DNA from: Oegoconia quadripuncta
Taxonomy: Eukaryota > Arthropoda > Insecta > Lepidoptera > Autostichidae
Direction: 5' to 3'
Assembly: GCA_949316235.1 (NCBI GenBank)
Contig: OX438745.1
Coordinates: 9,801,001 to 9,865,000, forward strand
Length of the DNA: 64,000 nucleotides
The notes below the pieces were generated by a model. That model was given only the letters and a program-made list of their open reading frames with translations. It ran no database searches and was not told the DNA's origin. Positions 35,025 to 48,603 of the stretch are shown here, in pieces. The first letter of the stretch is position 1. Every line of letters starts with the position of its first letter. The translations under genes were made by a program, and so were the position numbers.

Positions 35025-35750
35025 TAGTATCTGTATTGTTACCTTGGGCCCCTGACTAATTAAACAAGAGTTAAAGAAAGGAAAGTAGTTCCCCCCCGTC
35101 AAATGGGAGTGTAGCTAATTGAATTCAAAATCAGCACTAATATATACTTGATAGATTTTGAATTTAATTAGCTTCATTATTACAGTAACTTGGTTTCGGT
35201 TTCTATTCTTTTATAAGTATAATTTAGTATAATGATTGTCGTCAGTACGTCTCGTATAGTTGATACAGGTACTTAAAGTGCTAGCGACGAGTCTTGATAT
35301 TTGCCACTAAGTAATTTTAAAAATATTTCCGACTACGGATAAACTCAGCAAAGAATATGTATGGTCCGCAAAGAATTTGTATACATATACAAAATTTATT
35401 TACTGATAAGAAATATAATTGGAAGAAATTTAGGTTAGTAAAATGGAAACTATTTTATAATTTAACTTTTGATGCCATAGAATAAGTTAAAAAGAGAAAA
35501 TTGTTTAAAAAGGCAAGCAAACTATGTATATTAGAGCAATTTGAAATTATCGATATTTTTAATCAGTTTCTGCTTATTAATTATTTGTAATAAACACCAT
35601 TACACCACACCACAATAAAAACCATTTCAAACATAATTATTTAGTTTGAAGATGACCATATAAAACATAATTAAAACCCGGATGTTATGTGTGTGCCCAG
35701 TCTTTGCCCGGATTTATGTATGCGTGATCCCATTTGACTAAGATTAAATT

Positions 35751-35990
35751 GACGACCGATTGGTGTAGTGGATAGTGACCCTGTCAGCGAAACCAACGGT
35801 TGCGGGTTCGAATCCCGCGAGGGGTAAATGTTCGTATTCATCATACAAACAGTATGATGAATACGAACATTTATTCCAGAGTCATGGATGTTTTTATAAA
35901 TATTTATGTACGTTTATCCGTTATCTAGTATCCATAGTACAAGCTTTGCTTAGTTCGGGACTAGATGATTGGTGTAAGTGCACCAAATAT
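35751..35990 (+). repeat. SINE-3, best copy, with perfect internal hairpin
   Basis: The tRNA-like head GACGACCGATTGGTGTAGTG is followed by B box GGGTTCGAATCCCGCGAGGGG. Directly after it, 35826-35846 is the exact reverse complement of 35852-35872 (21 bases, loop AAACA). The body ends GATTGGTGTAAGTGC. Confidence 0.85.
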
Positions 35991-36254
35991 AAAAAAGAAC
36001 TAGGGGAAACGTTCTTTGTGATATCTAATAAAAATCGGTTCAGCCGTTGTGAATATATTTAACTTTTAACACAGTAGCTTTGTATACCTGGACGATAATA
36101 ATATAGTTTTTAATTTTCAATTTTAGTCCTGATTAATCTTGTCTTTTGCAAATGAAAACGGCAAGTGTTATTGTTTCTATCATATTTAAAGGTACCATGT
36201 TTATTCTGGTGAAATTAAAACTATTTGTATTATGTTATATTGTGTGATTTTGGT

Positions 36255-36430
36255 ACGTAAAAACGTAAAAAGAACGGAACCAAACCATCCCTTGCCGTGT
36301 TTCCCGTGACTTTCCATCAGAAATATAGATTTGCAAGTTTTATCGGTGACATGTCTCCCCTTGTCACACGTGTATTTCTGTATATTTCGAAAGATGGACC
36401 ATGAATGTTGTTTAAGGCATTAAATCGTAA
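36255..36430 (+). repeat. LINE 3'-tail-like repeat
   Basis: ACGTAAAAAGAACGGAACC, TTCCCGTGACTTTCCATCAG, TTGTCACACGTGTATTTCTG and GGACCATGAATGTTGTTTAA parallel 6120-6330. No coding region. Confidence 0.55.
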
Positions 36431-37380
36431 CTTTATGTATGCATGTTGTATTGTACGTAGTTCATATGCATCAGACTCGAACTTACTCCGGACCTTTAAC
36501 AGAAAATAATAATATTTCCTTTCACATACAGTAAACAAACAGTCAATTATAATTAAAGACTTCTTAATGAACGGGTTGTCTTTAAAATGGAAAGTAAACG
36601 AGTAAAAACAAGAACTATTATCGCTGCTTATATCGGTGGGTGTCCATTGTCTTTGTTACGTGAGAAAGAAATTTTTAGGTTAAAATCAGTCTGTAAAACG
36701 ATTAAATTAAAGGGAGAACTTTCTTTTTCTTAAGTAATTAACTGGCTTCGAAAGAAGGGACCGGCTTGCTGGTTACGTCTTATGATAATTTTTTATAATT
36801 TTATTGAAAGAAATTCATCTGACTAATTAAGCCTGTGTAGCTCAACCTGCATGGTGATTCTGTAATCTTGTTGGTGCGGCTCGCGACCAAGTCCGCAGTG
36901 AGATTTCCTGCTATAAACTTTATCCTATTGCTGTAAAGTTCATAAATGTTTGGAGTCTCATCGTGAAATCAGATGCGAATTGTGCCTGTGTGCTTACAGA
37001 ATATAATTTGCTGTACCTAGTTGCTCTAGCAATGTTAAGGAAATATGCTATTTTGACATTTTAAAGCGAATTGTATTAAGCTCGAAAATTGCTTATGTTA
37101 TTCCTTGAGGTCTATATAATGAGAGTTAACAAATACCTAGCGCAGTATAGAGACATCTTGTATACATGAAAATTTTATATAAATAACTGAAATGATTTTC
37201 AAAACGACAAGCCCAGAAAACCATCTAAACAATATTTTCGAAAAAAATAATTCACATAAGTTATAATGAGAGCAGTGTGGATTCATGTTCTGTTTTGTAA
37301 TAAATGAAAAATTTAAGAAATACGGAATAGTAATAGCAAACATCAAGAACATATGAACATCACATACTTATCGGCGCATC
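36431..37380. other. Intergenic, nothing recognised
   Basis: AT-rich flank upstream of the Osiris B promoter. No repeat or exon was recognised. Confidence 0.45.
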
Positions 37381-37706
37381 CGCTGTCCGTACATCCCACT
37401 CGAGTCGCCTAGCGCAGCGCCTAGTGGTCCGTGACACGTGACCACTGACCACCTCTCGTACACACACAAACAAAAATCCACCGTGTGAATGAACCCCGAA
37501 AACGTGCGTACACGCAACCGACTGCCCGTATTAACATAAAATAATTTCGTCGGTACCAGTTTAATCGGTCGCTTTTAGGCTCACTTTTCTTGGTCGGCGC
37601 GAGCGCATCAGGTAGTGGGGTGACTCGCTTAAAACAGACCGCAATAAACACACTCTCCACATTCAGTGTTGATCTTTTCGTAGGGGTAGTTATAGGACCG
37701 GACGAC
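37381..37706 (+). promoter_or_regulatory. Promoter region and 5' leader of Osiris B
   Basis: An abrupt rise in GC starts near 37375. It contains an E-box palindrome CACGTG (37435-37440) inside AGTGGTC...GACCACT inverted arms. An arthropod initiator TCAGT lies at 37663-37667 with a TTAAAA about 34 bases upstream. The ATG at 37707 would follow a leader of about 43 bases. Confidence 0.5.
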
Positions 37707-40700
37707 ATGAGGCGTTACTTATTTGCCCTACTTTTAGTCGCGACGGCGCGGGCTATGCCCGCCCTGGACAAGGATGCCAACGATCCTGGACTAATGGGAA
37801 GCGTCATCGGTGTAGTCAAAGAGTGTGTCGAAGGAGATGTATCTCTGTGCCTGAAGGTTGGACTTGTGAAGTGCTTGTGATCAGTGAATTTTGTGTTGAC
37901 CAAGTGCGGAATTTAATTAAGTCTGTATTTTGGTTGCAGGAGAAGGCATTGAAGTATGTGGAGACTTTGTCTTCGGCGCGGGAAATGTCGTTGACTGACG
38001 GTGTTACCTTGCTGGGCACTGGGTCTCCGAGATCCGCGAGGGCTCTGGAGCCATTGTCCGAGGAGCCCAGGGCGAGGGAAGACCAGATTGAATCAAGACT
38101 GGTGGATTACGCTGCTGATTTCTTGGAGAATCATGTCGTCCAGTTCCGTCTCCCGTCATCCACCGTTGAGGGCATGAAGAGGTCTCTTGAAGAAGGTATG
38201 TATCATTCCTTAGTATGGTTTCACTGTAGTTTAATCGATACTGTAATGTAAACATTACAAAAATATCTGACCTTCATTTTTCCTAATTTAAAGTGTGATT
38301 GAGATTAAATTTATTTCATAGAAGATAATAAAATGAATTCACTGTTTAATAAAATTTCCCATTGATGGTAATAACGTGTTTGAAAATGTAAAAAGCTCGG
38401 GAACGTCATTGAATGCAAATTTTCAAACTACTGTACTGTTACACTTTGCTACTGCTATTGTATTGAGAGCTTTGAATACTAATGTACACGTATGTATACG
38501 TGCTAGAAATTACAATGAAGTTCCTATTCATAGAAATTTATTTAAAGCGTTGGATATATAAAGGAGCTACTGAAATTATTCAGTAATTGTGTTGTATCGT
38601 ATCTAAAAAGATATATTTACATGTATTACAATAACGTATATAGGTTTATCCGAACACCGTACGTCAGATCAGACACTCATGCATGACATAGTGATTTCTA
38701 TTGGGTGGCTTATAATTAACCAAACAATGTATTTTATCTCCCTACACACAAAAACAGAGATAACTATATGACTGACAACCCCACAGGGACAAAATGTGGA
38801 GGAATTCATACGTGCGGTTCAATAATATCAATGATTAAATTAGAAATACGTAGAAATCAACTATCTCGAATTTTAAATTACTATATTTTAAATAAAATTA
38901 TGTAACTGTACTATAAATTGATTAAAATGATTCCATATTAAAATTAGACCGAAAGAAATAATCATAAATCACGAAAACGCGATACAACATAGAGAACTTT
39001 CGTTTTCAAAACGCGATCTGTGCATTACGTAAAGAAACATAATGTGAAGTCGAAAAACGTAATAAGTAATAACTATTGCAGGAGCAAATAAAAATTCGGA
39101 AAGAAATGAAGACGCTGACCGCGACCAAATAAAAAGAAATGATGATTTAATAGGTTCACGGTATACTTTAGTTCAATGTTAAGTAAATAGAGCAAAACAA
39201 TCTGCGGTTTCGATCGTCTACCGATCAGTCACGACTATTCATTAAGAAATTTCTCTTTTTTTCAAGATACAATCAAGATTATTAGCAACTTTTACTTTAT
39301 TTTACGCCACCTGCTATATTTCGATAACAAATTTGCATTTTATCCTTATTCAAACCACATATAAAGGTCATTTTATTTACTTTCACTTATGTTTTTCACA
39401 TTAGGAATAACTCTCTTTTTTGTTCTTGCATTATCATTTTTAACATTAATAACATCACAACATTTGACATTTATTTGAGATAGGTATTCAGGTACTTTAG
39501 TTAGTTTTTGAAGCTGTCCTAGAAGTCTAAGAAACTGAAAGATCATGTATTTTTTTAAATATTTATAATATAATATAAATCAAAAAACAACTTGACAATC
39601 GAGCAGTTAGTTCCATGCGTTTTTATCGCTCTAGTAATCGGATATATTATAATAGACCATCGCACAAATTTTGCGCTTAATAACAGCGTTAGATTGATCA
39701 AGGGTCAATTTAAGAACACGAGCGAGATCTTTATTTTAATACCTTATTGAACTATATATCCTAATGTTAACAGTACTACGCAATTTTGAGTTAATAAAGT
39801 AAACCTTTATTTGATAAATAAAGTGGTAACAAATTTCTTTATTTCCAAATTTGGAAGCTGTTCCTACTAATATATGCTTTCCATTATTTATCTGTAACGA
39901 AAATGTCGGCCAGTGCTATTAATCTATATGTTCTCTAGAACCTTGTTTACTTCTTAGTCAAGCTCATTAGCATTTGCAACGGTAAATTGTAAGCCTGAAC
40001 TTCACATGCAATCCGGTACCTGTCTTTAAGCATGTTCAATATAATTCATGTCTTAACAACTACCTGTTTCTTTATCTAATACATCATTATCGATAGAGAT
40101 AGATTATGCTTGGAATAGAGAGTCTAGATTGTTAGTGTTTGGTACATTAATTTTGTCTTATTAATGTGGGTTCCACTACCGACATCAAATAATGAAGGGC
40201 AGTTATGAATAATCCTGTATCTTTCATGAATAAGTACTATCTAGATTTTATTATGTGATACGGATGATGCCACATCATCCTGGAATCTCTGGAATTAATT
40301 TGACATTACTTTGGTTTTTTTTTTTTTTTTGGCAAAATTAAAATTTAATACCACTCATATTACTTGGATGAAATTCGATACAGAGATGAACTACTCGTAT
40401 ATTCTTGATCAACATTTAAGTTACTTTTATCTTAAATACCAATAATTGCAAATAAAAACTACACAGCGAAGGATTTGAGACAATTTACTGTCAATAAAGG
40501 ACATATATTTGATTAATCTTGCAATCCAATTAGAAGTAACAACCTCCCAAATTAAATCTTTGTTTATTCTTAATCCGTCCATCACTATACCCTTTTGTCA
40601 CATACGTGTTAGTCGAACTATTAAAAAAACTGATGCGTACATAACATTCCAAATAAGTAAAAGTCCGTGTTATCATAAATATTCGCACTTGCTAGGTCAG

Positions 40701-43700
40701 TAGTAGACCTGCATTCCTGGTGAGGTCGTTAGAAACACTGTATACACCCGGGTCCTTCAGGGTTGTCGATACACATCATATTCCAGTATTTAAAACATCA
40801 AGTAATGACTGTTTTATGATTCAATAAATAAACCAAATTTAAATAAAGAACTTTTAGAACTCTTGTGTTCATCTATTACAAATTCTGTGTCTTAACCGCC
40901 TGCAATGGCTCAATATAAAAAAAAATATTATATTTAATGTAGGATACAAAATTATCACTTATTGAAAGTCAACATGTTATTTTTTAAAAGTACATCGCTT
41001 CACAAGTTGTTGTGGTTGGAAGAAGAAGCGACAAGAAACTCCGTAACAATATAAACATTATAAAGTTTTTAAATCAGAGGTCGCTGGTACCATTTCCAAT
41101 AGGTTACGAATATTTACTTCTCGGTTGGTGGGCAGGGCATTTTTCAGGTTTATGCTCAGGGGTGGACGTTCTATGGCTGATGTGATGATGATTTCTAATT
41201 GTCCGCCTAATCTTATCTAAGTCTGCCACTAAGCTGTACCAGCAGCATTGCCAGTCCCCCAAAGCGCTTCTACCTTCGGCATCATTGTCAGTTAATTTCA
41301 GCTATGATTGAGATCAAGTGCTTTCTTTTTATGCAAGTTTATCTATAAATTTTACCAGTAAACTGAAGTGGGTATACAAATGACTAAACTCAATTTTATT
41401 TAAAATAGTCTTAAAAATATGTAATATTGTCATTTATGAAGTCAGAACATTTGGAAATTCTTACTCAATCGCGCTGTAACCCCTGAACGGATTTAAATTC
41501 ATTGCTGAGGTAAACTACATCCTGATTTATTATAAATGAAAGACCTCTTGCTCTGTCGACTAGCGCTAAGATAGATTTCGTTGCATTTATATTAACCAAG
41601 TCGCTAGGTAAATTAATATACACTTTTTTCTTTTATATCTTCAAGGAATTAAGTATCATTTAGCTTTTCCTTTTCTCCTGGAACGTTACGTTGGTAACCC
41701 TGTTCCTTGTCCGCTTGAACTTTCATGACCAAAACCAGTTTAGTCGCAGTTTTACTCCATACAAGTTGGGACAAGTCATCGTGAAATCGAGCCATAACAG
41801 GCCACTCCCAAGACGAGAAGCTTCGTATTAAGAAAGTTGTACCTATTAAATTACCTTTCGAACGGTCAATTATTATGGTGTTACTTGAATACAAACAAGA
41901 CGCTTTTGATTGTAAGTATTCAATAGAAATCATTGAGTCATCCGTATCCGAGTACCTAGGTGCGTATAACTTGCGAAGAGTCTTCATTTAGCTTCAAAAG
42001 TATTGTATGAAGAATTTCAGCAACCCTAGCTGATAATATGCCTAATTTGAACTTACTGATAATCATAGTTTTCTCCACTCATATTGGAAATTTATTGGCA
42101 AGGGCGTTTAATATATACTCAACATGGGGTGTCACGTCAAGCTGCCTTCTTGCCGAGAAAATGCTTGGTGCATCCAATTGTATGAATTTGGCCCGTTGAT
42201 GCGTAAACGTAGGCACTTCCTGCATCCGGATTAGATAAAGCAAAATGCTATTAGAAAAGTGCTGTAATTCCCCAAAGCGACAAAGCTAGCTCACCTCGTT
42301 GTGTGATGCAGGACTTTTGTGACCTATACACGTAAATTTAAGTAAACGTGATCAGATTTTGATTTCTTTTTTGTATTGAAATACTTTCGAAGTACATCGG
42401 CATTTCGAACTTCAGAAGTGATTAGTAGTAAGTTGTTTTCAGTCTTATTCATTTCAGAGTTTCACTATCAAATTATATTCAAATAGTGAAGATATTGCAT
42501 CTTGTTCAAGTACCTTAGAAGCTAGTTAAGTCACCAACTCGCCGTTTCCTGCCTTATGAGTACAATAAAACTCATTTTTACAAATGTTTTACTAAATAGA
42601 TACCTTTCAATATTTGCAAACCTAATTATGCTTAAAATAACAAAAGTAATAAGCCTTAAAGTAAAATACGTATACACTACATACGTACCTACTATTTACA
42701 GAAAAATTTTGACTCTAGTAATCGATTTTGATGTATTTTTATATTTTGTTTGAGAGGACTATTTGTTTGAGTTATCTTGGATCCCATAGGAAATTCATGA
42801 TGATATGACGACGCACTCCGGATATAGAATAAGGGACCTACTATATATTGTTTTACAAAATTTCGCCGGTTCAGTTGTTTTAAATCGATTTCTTGATGTC
42901 TATAAAATGTATTTGTAATTAGCCACCGCGATCCGTAGTTGAATCAATTAACAAATCAATTTGTTTTGGTTTTATGAGCAGTACCATCACAAATCCGTTG
43001 TCTTCTATTGTTATTATTTACTTTATTTATTACATACAGGGCATCTTCGAGTGCATGTCACTTGTCTATATGTCTAATTTTATATAATTGATAAATAAGG
43101 AGTTAGGAGCGTTTAAGCCCAATATCACTAACGTCATTTCCAATAGTAACAAAACGTGTTATGTTAACATATTAAACTACCAAAACTGCTACTAACATTT
43201 CTACACTTAAAACAGAAGCATAATTATGTGCTACCATAATTGATTTATTTTGATTTTTGAATTTTTACAAAACTGTTTAAATAACTAATTTATCTAGTTT
43301 AGGGTCTTTTGTTCTCTATACACAATATTATCATTTATCACTAACACTTCCACGAAACTTTTTCAACTTCTTTATCTAATTAGAGGCGTTTGTTTTTTTG
43401 GACATGACAATCTGATCGTACTTTTACTAAGATTAGAGTTATAAAATTGTTGACCCGAACGATAGATGGAATAACGGCGTGTTCTGTCTCGTGTTGAATA
43501 AACGATTTGAAAAATCTAAATAAAACAGATTGATTATCTCGATAAAAGTGCTTCGATCAAGTCCATAATTTAAGAAACTCTTTTGGTTATGGCCTTCTGA
43601 TCAATTTAGCTTCAATCCTCTTAACAGTGTATTATCAAATATTGGATATTTTCAATTACTTCACAACTTGCCCGATATACCTACAGTCCAAAAGCTAACT

Positions 43701-46094
43701 TAATTAATCGACTTCTTAGCTTAACTTTATCTATCTAAGGTACCTGTCCTGCCTTTAATGATGATCAAAATATGGGTCAGCATCATCTTAAGTCTGTCTA
43801 AGTATTCATCCGCTACTTCTCTGCATTTTCGCCCTATTTTGTCGATATAACTCGATCACCTGTTCATCTAGTTCACCATACTTATCGGACCATCACTGGA
43901 CGTTGTATACTCACACCGCGGTATCCATCTCGAGGCCCCCAATACCGGACGCAATTATTCCATCTGTCCTCATTCCGCCCTTTAGACATACTTTAGCCTG
44001 GCGACATGCCATCCAATATCAATCATCTTCATGCATCTATAAAATACGAACATTGCTTTGAATTTCTACAATACCCACTTTACTGCCAATACAATCATTC
44101 ATGTGCTTAATAAAAATAACGTTGCAATGAATTTCATGCTTGTGGTAATGTAAACTATCATAATTTGGCAAAATATCCGATTTCAAATAAACCTTAGGTT
44201 GCATCATTATATTTTGCCCAAAGACACTTTAGTTTGGGATATCTCTGACCACCCCATTTGGGATAACGATCGTGACTTTATGTATGTATGTTTCAAGCGG
44301 AACAAATATTAAACTATTTACAAATTTCAAGATATTCATTAAAAATGCACATCCAATTGAAAACCTTCTCGGGGAAATGGGGTTAAATTTAAACAGTTAG
44401 CATCCGCATTAATTAAGATGTTTTGATGGTAACCTTGACTTTACCATTTCTTTAAAACAATATTATTCAGACGACACGAACATTAAAAATTTACATTTAG
44501 AAATAAAAAAATATTTAAACTAGTATATGGCAAGGCAAGGTATATCAAACTAGTAAATGAATATAAAGATATGTTCATTTCAGACCTTTCAACTATCTCT
44601 GTGTGAAAAATTATGGCAATAGGATCCATAACGACGTGAGATAAAGACAAATTTACAATACACTTTCGTAATGAGTATGTGTATGTATTGTCCGTCTATT
44701 GTTTACCTTAATCGTGTATCAATATCAATTGTACCTTTATCAATCAATTCTTAATCGTGTACAAAATTCTGATCCATGATCTATGACAAGATTAAGTTTA
44801 TTGCATTTGATTGATTATCAACAGATGACCACCTCACTTTCATTTTCACTTGTATCTCAAACAGTAAGTTTATAGTTCACACAAAAATAAAAGAGAGAGT
44901 TATAATTTTAAATGTCCAGCAGATATATTTTATTGGTAGAAAATAACCATTGTTGCAAGATACTCAACAATTATTTACTTATTTACCTACCTGACGACTT
45001 TCTACTAGAAAAACTGCAACTGCATAAAAAAGCACGGTATTTATAAAATTGATTTTACCCAAGTTATTATTGCTTATTGACCTCCGTCTGCTGATCGAAC
45101 ATGGTCGATAATGTTAATGTAAGTTGTCCGTTTCAAAATTTGCAAACCATTTTTTACAAATATAATCTTAGAGGTTAGTTACGTATGTCATGCTGCAACG
45201 TGCATTTTATATCTATATTTTTTAACAGTCTCCTTGGGGAACTAGCATTTTCTACTTCAAGTGATCAAATTACTCGTAAATTTAAAAAAGGTATTTAAGC
45301 ATGGAAAGGTTAACGATTGTTAACAGTATTTACATGTACATTTTTATTTTTAATGATTTAAAGATTATCTCAATCACACTTATTTAATTTATGTTTTCCA
45401 TGATTCAATCTTTGCATATACAAATTAGTAATAGACTTAAGTTATTGTTTAATTTTTCACGAATTTCAAAATAGTTTAGGTTCGATTTTTTAGAAAATTT
45501 CATTGTAAACAATGTTTGATATTTACGATGAATTCAAATGACGAAACATCATAATTGGGATGAACCGACTTTAAATTTGATTGTTTGTACAGTAAAACCA
45601 TTGGAAATATTTTATCGGGGTGTATACTACTTAATTTCTTTAAATTGGGGGTTGAACACATTCAAGGTTGGTTCATAAATTGGTCGTTTCTGAGTGTCAA
45701 GATATTTGTATTAGAGATCCGAAAGTTTGTTTAGAAAATAAAGGCTAATTTGAGATCATCTCTAATTCCAGCCCGTGGTAAGAAGAAGAAGCTGAAGCAG
45801 CTCATCCCACTTCTGGCTATCGCTAAGCTGAAGATCACGGCTCTGATCCCTCTGTTCTTGGGTATCATTGCCTTCGCCGCAGCCAAGGCCGTCCTTCTTG
45901 CCAAGATCGCACTTCTAGTCGCCGGTATTGTTGCACTGAAGAAACTCCTCGCACACAAACATCATGAGACCAGCTATGAGGTGGTTGCACACCCCCACCA
46001 CGAAGAACACTACCCTAGCAGTGGTCACGGATGGGGAAGGTCAATCGATGACGCACAAAATATGGCGTATGCCGCTCACGTGAAGTCTGATTAA
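37707..46094 (+). CDS. Osiris family protein B (DUF1676), 3 coding exons, 242 aa
   Basis: Exons: 37707-37856 (phase 0 end), 37940-38195 (phase 1 end) and 45772-46094, all GT-AG (CTGAAG|GTTGGA, TTGCAG|GAG, GAAG|GTATGT, TTCCAG|CCC). The product starts with a signal peptide (MRRYLFALLLVATARA), then KECVEGDVSLCLK with cysteines C40 and C48 at the same spacing as in paralogue A. The Osiris domain includes VDYAADFLENHVVQFRLP. A basic ARGKKKKLK stretch leads into a long Ala/Leu/Ile membrane segment ending LKKLL, then a His/Tyr-rich tail and DAQNMAY, the family's AQxLAY-type motif. Role by family: membrane or secretory protein of cuticle-secreting epithelia. The last intron is 7.6 kb. The numbered Osiris identity was not assigned. 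Confidence 0.92.
38196..45771 (+). other. Osiris B intron 2, mostly repeat-poor
   Basis: No exon was recognised. Unlike the flanks, it holds only one clear insertion, the old SINE-1 at 41060-41335. The 112-residue minus frame at 41649-41987 has no domain I recognise. Confidence 0.5.
41060..41335 (+). repeat. Old SINE-1 interrupted by a LINE end
   Basis: SINE-1 body pieces (CTCGGTTGGTGGGCAGGGCA, TCCGCCTAATCTTATCTAAG, TCTGCCACTAAGC, CAGTCCCCCAAA) flank a foreign GCTCAGGGGTGGACGTTCTA, TGGCTGATGTGATGATGAT at about 41153-41192. The insert matches the (GAT)n LINE end. Confidence 0.6.
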
Positions 46095-46990
46095 GCTAGT
46101 TCATTCGAAGGTTCCCACAAGGATCTAACCTAGGACCCCTTTTATAAATATTCTTCATAGTCAGAGAGATCGATTGTACAATGACTTATTTATTAGTAGC
46201 CGTTAAGAGGTATTTATTAACTTATTTAATTTAACGAAATCCCTTTGTGAGGGGTTGGTGCCGAACGAGATTGTTTCGTTTAAGTTGTTTTGTTTTCCCT
46301 TAAACCTTGTTCTGAGTTTGTATGATCATGTTATTATACTATATTAGTATATTTATTCATAACTTATACGGTATCCGTATTTGTGTATTTGTTTTTTTTT
46401 TACAAATTTTTCTTTTATTTTCATTATTCACTATTTATTTGATATTTCATATTATTAATTTTTATATTATCTAGTCTTATTTTACCAAGTCTTGATATTT
46501 CCAAATATAATTTTTTTATAGTTTACTTATCATTAAGTAAGTTGTGTATTTATGAGAATATCACGTATGTATATTATTATGCATATTATGTAATGAATAT
46601 TATATGTTTATCAGTTCATTATTAACATTTGTCTATAATTATATTTATTGATCGTTATCTTTATAACATTATGTCCATTATTTTTCTGTGATATATAATT
46701 TTAAATATTTTTTTATACTTTGTGTTTGTTATTGATTATGTATTTATATTGTATAATAATGTGTATTTGTGGCCAATTATGTATAAATAATCATATTATT
46801 GATTGTACATATATGTATATATTGCGGTGCAAAGCTTTACATCTTGGAAATATTGTATATTGAGTCATTATCTTTATATTCCGCCTTGTATTATGATTTT
46901 ATTTTTTTATGTTATATTTTTATTATCAATTGCTCAAACAAAGATTCGTACAAATAAAGAACTAAAATGTTGTCGATGTTTTTTATATGA
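46095..46990 (+). other. Osiris B 3' untranslated region and poly(A) signal
   Basis: Strongly AT-rich. AATAAA at 46953-46958 is followed by TGTTGTCGATGTTTTTT, a plausible cleavage region. The layout parallels paralogue A. Confidence 0.55.
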
Positions 46991-46997
46991 AATGTAT

Positions 46998-47170
46998 ACT
47001 AGATATCATCATCACCATATCATTCACTGGTTTCCGCTGCTGGGCAAAGACCCCCCTTCGGTGAACGGTCGTTCACCGCCCCCCTTATTTTCCAGATCGA
47101 CCGGTTAGGAGCAGGCTGCGACTATCCGCGACCTTCATAAGTCGTCCGTCCGACTTGTTGTTTCCACTCT
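46998..47170 (-). repeat. (GAT)n LINE end, second subfamily
   Basis: ATCATCATCACCATATCATT, GCTGCTGGGCAAAGACCCCC and GACCGGTTAGGAGCAGGCTG follow the layout of 17521-17680 but with different sequence. No frame survives. Confidence 0.5.
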
Positions 47171-47361
47171 AGAACTGTAAGTTCCTCCATTAGTTCCTCG
47201 AGCTATATTACCTACGCAATGCTCTATGAGTACCATACACATGGTTCTGAATACTCATATGTCACAGAGCAATACGCTAAGTAGTGGAACAAACTCGACG
47301 GCCTTATACATTCTAAAATGTTTATTGGCGGTAATGTTGCAGGTCTAACCAAGAAAACCAA

Positions 47362-47440
47362 GCACCTTCGACCTCATTTTCACTTAACATCAGGTGTGAT
47401 TGAGGTCAAGTACAAACCCGTTGTGCATAATAAAAAAATC
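47362..47440 (+). repeat. SINE-1 3'-end fragment
   Basis: ACCTTCGACCTCATTTTCAC, TTAACATCAGGTGTGATTGA and CCCGTTGTGCATAATAAAAA are well preserved. The head is absent. Confidence 0.8.
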
Positions 47441-47929
47441 TGCAGGTTGAATAGAGAGCAAACCCATCTCATAGTAAGTACGCTTACTGGACAATATTGA
47501 AACGAGGGACCTCTTATTTAAAATGGGCCTAGCTAAAAATTCAACCTGCAGAGCATGGATCAAAGAAAGGGACTATCCCGAACCTAGTGACTACGTGCTC
47601 GTTTCACTATCATAAGACTTATGAATTCTATAAGTCGGGCAGTACGGGAGAGCGACAGCAGGGGAAGTGAATAAAAGATCCCGATTGGGTCGAAGTTCTT
47701 TTGGGAATATGTCCAACCCCACGCCAAATATAAGAATTAGAATACCCACTGCTACTTCAACTTATTAATCCGTTGGGATATGTCGATGAATTTCGTTCTT
47801 CTATGAATTTCAGTAATCTCCTGATTCGATCTCTGGATAATTAGTTGTAAATTTGAAAAGCAAAAATGTGACCATAATTATTGTAGTAAACAAGTGTAAT
47901 TGTTTCAATACGAAAGGAAACGATAAGAT

Positions 47930-48135
47930 CCCAACTAATATTATAAGTGTGTATGTCTGTATGTATTTTTGTTATCTATTCACGCCTATACAGCTGGACG
48001 GATTTGGATGAATTTTGGTGGGTAGACAGATTAGGACAATGGATTAACATATAGGTTATTTTTTTGGCGAACCGATTTTGATAAAATCTTCCACGCGGAC
48101 GAAGTATAAAAAAAAGCTAAGCTAGCTAGTAATAA
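47930..48135 (+). repeat. Non-autonomous ACTAATATTATAA-ended repeat
   Basis: CCAACTAATATTATAAGTGT, ACAGCTGGACGGATTTGGAT and GAACCGATTTTGATAAAATC are followed by an end in GCTAAGCTAGCTAGTA. Layout as at 16915-17120. Confidence 0.7.
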
Positions 48136-48603
48136 ACATAAGAAAAAATTGATGAGACAAATTGATTAATAGTGAGAGAATATTACTATGAACTTGTATA
48201 AAAACACGCAACTTTGTTGAACAATGAACAGTCAGTACAGTTTTGAACAATGACAAGAATATATTTATGAGAATCCACTGATAAATATACCGTATTGATT
48301 TTTTCATAAATTTTTGCAAAAAGATAATTAAATTACAAGTTGTGGGAATAATAATGATACAATTTGTTTTAAAAAGTCACAAATAAAGAACTAGCCCCAA
48401 GTTCCTGGCTGGTGGAATCATACCCCGAAGGCAATCTGCATTTCCTATAAGTAATATATAAGTATTGGACAGACCTCCCATCGTGCGTACTAATAATCAT
48501 TAAATAATATGTAGTTTAAAAAACTAAAAAAACACGTTATATTTCCAACATCCATATCCAAACTTCAAACTTCAAACATTTATTTCAACGTAAGATACAT
48601 CAT

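Noticed and set aside
41649..41987. 112-residue minus-strand frame in the Osiris B intron
   Set aside because: No recognisable domain, no splice context and no repeat match; of a length expected by chance.
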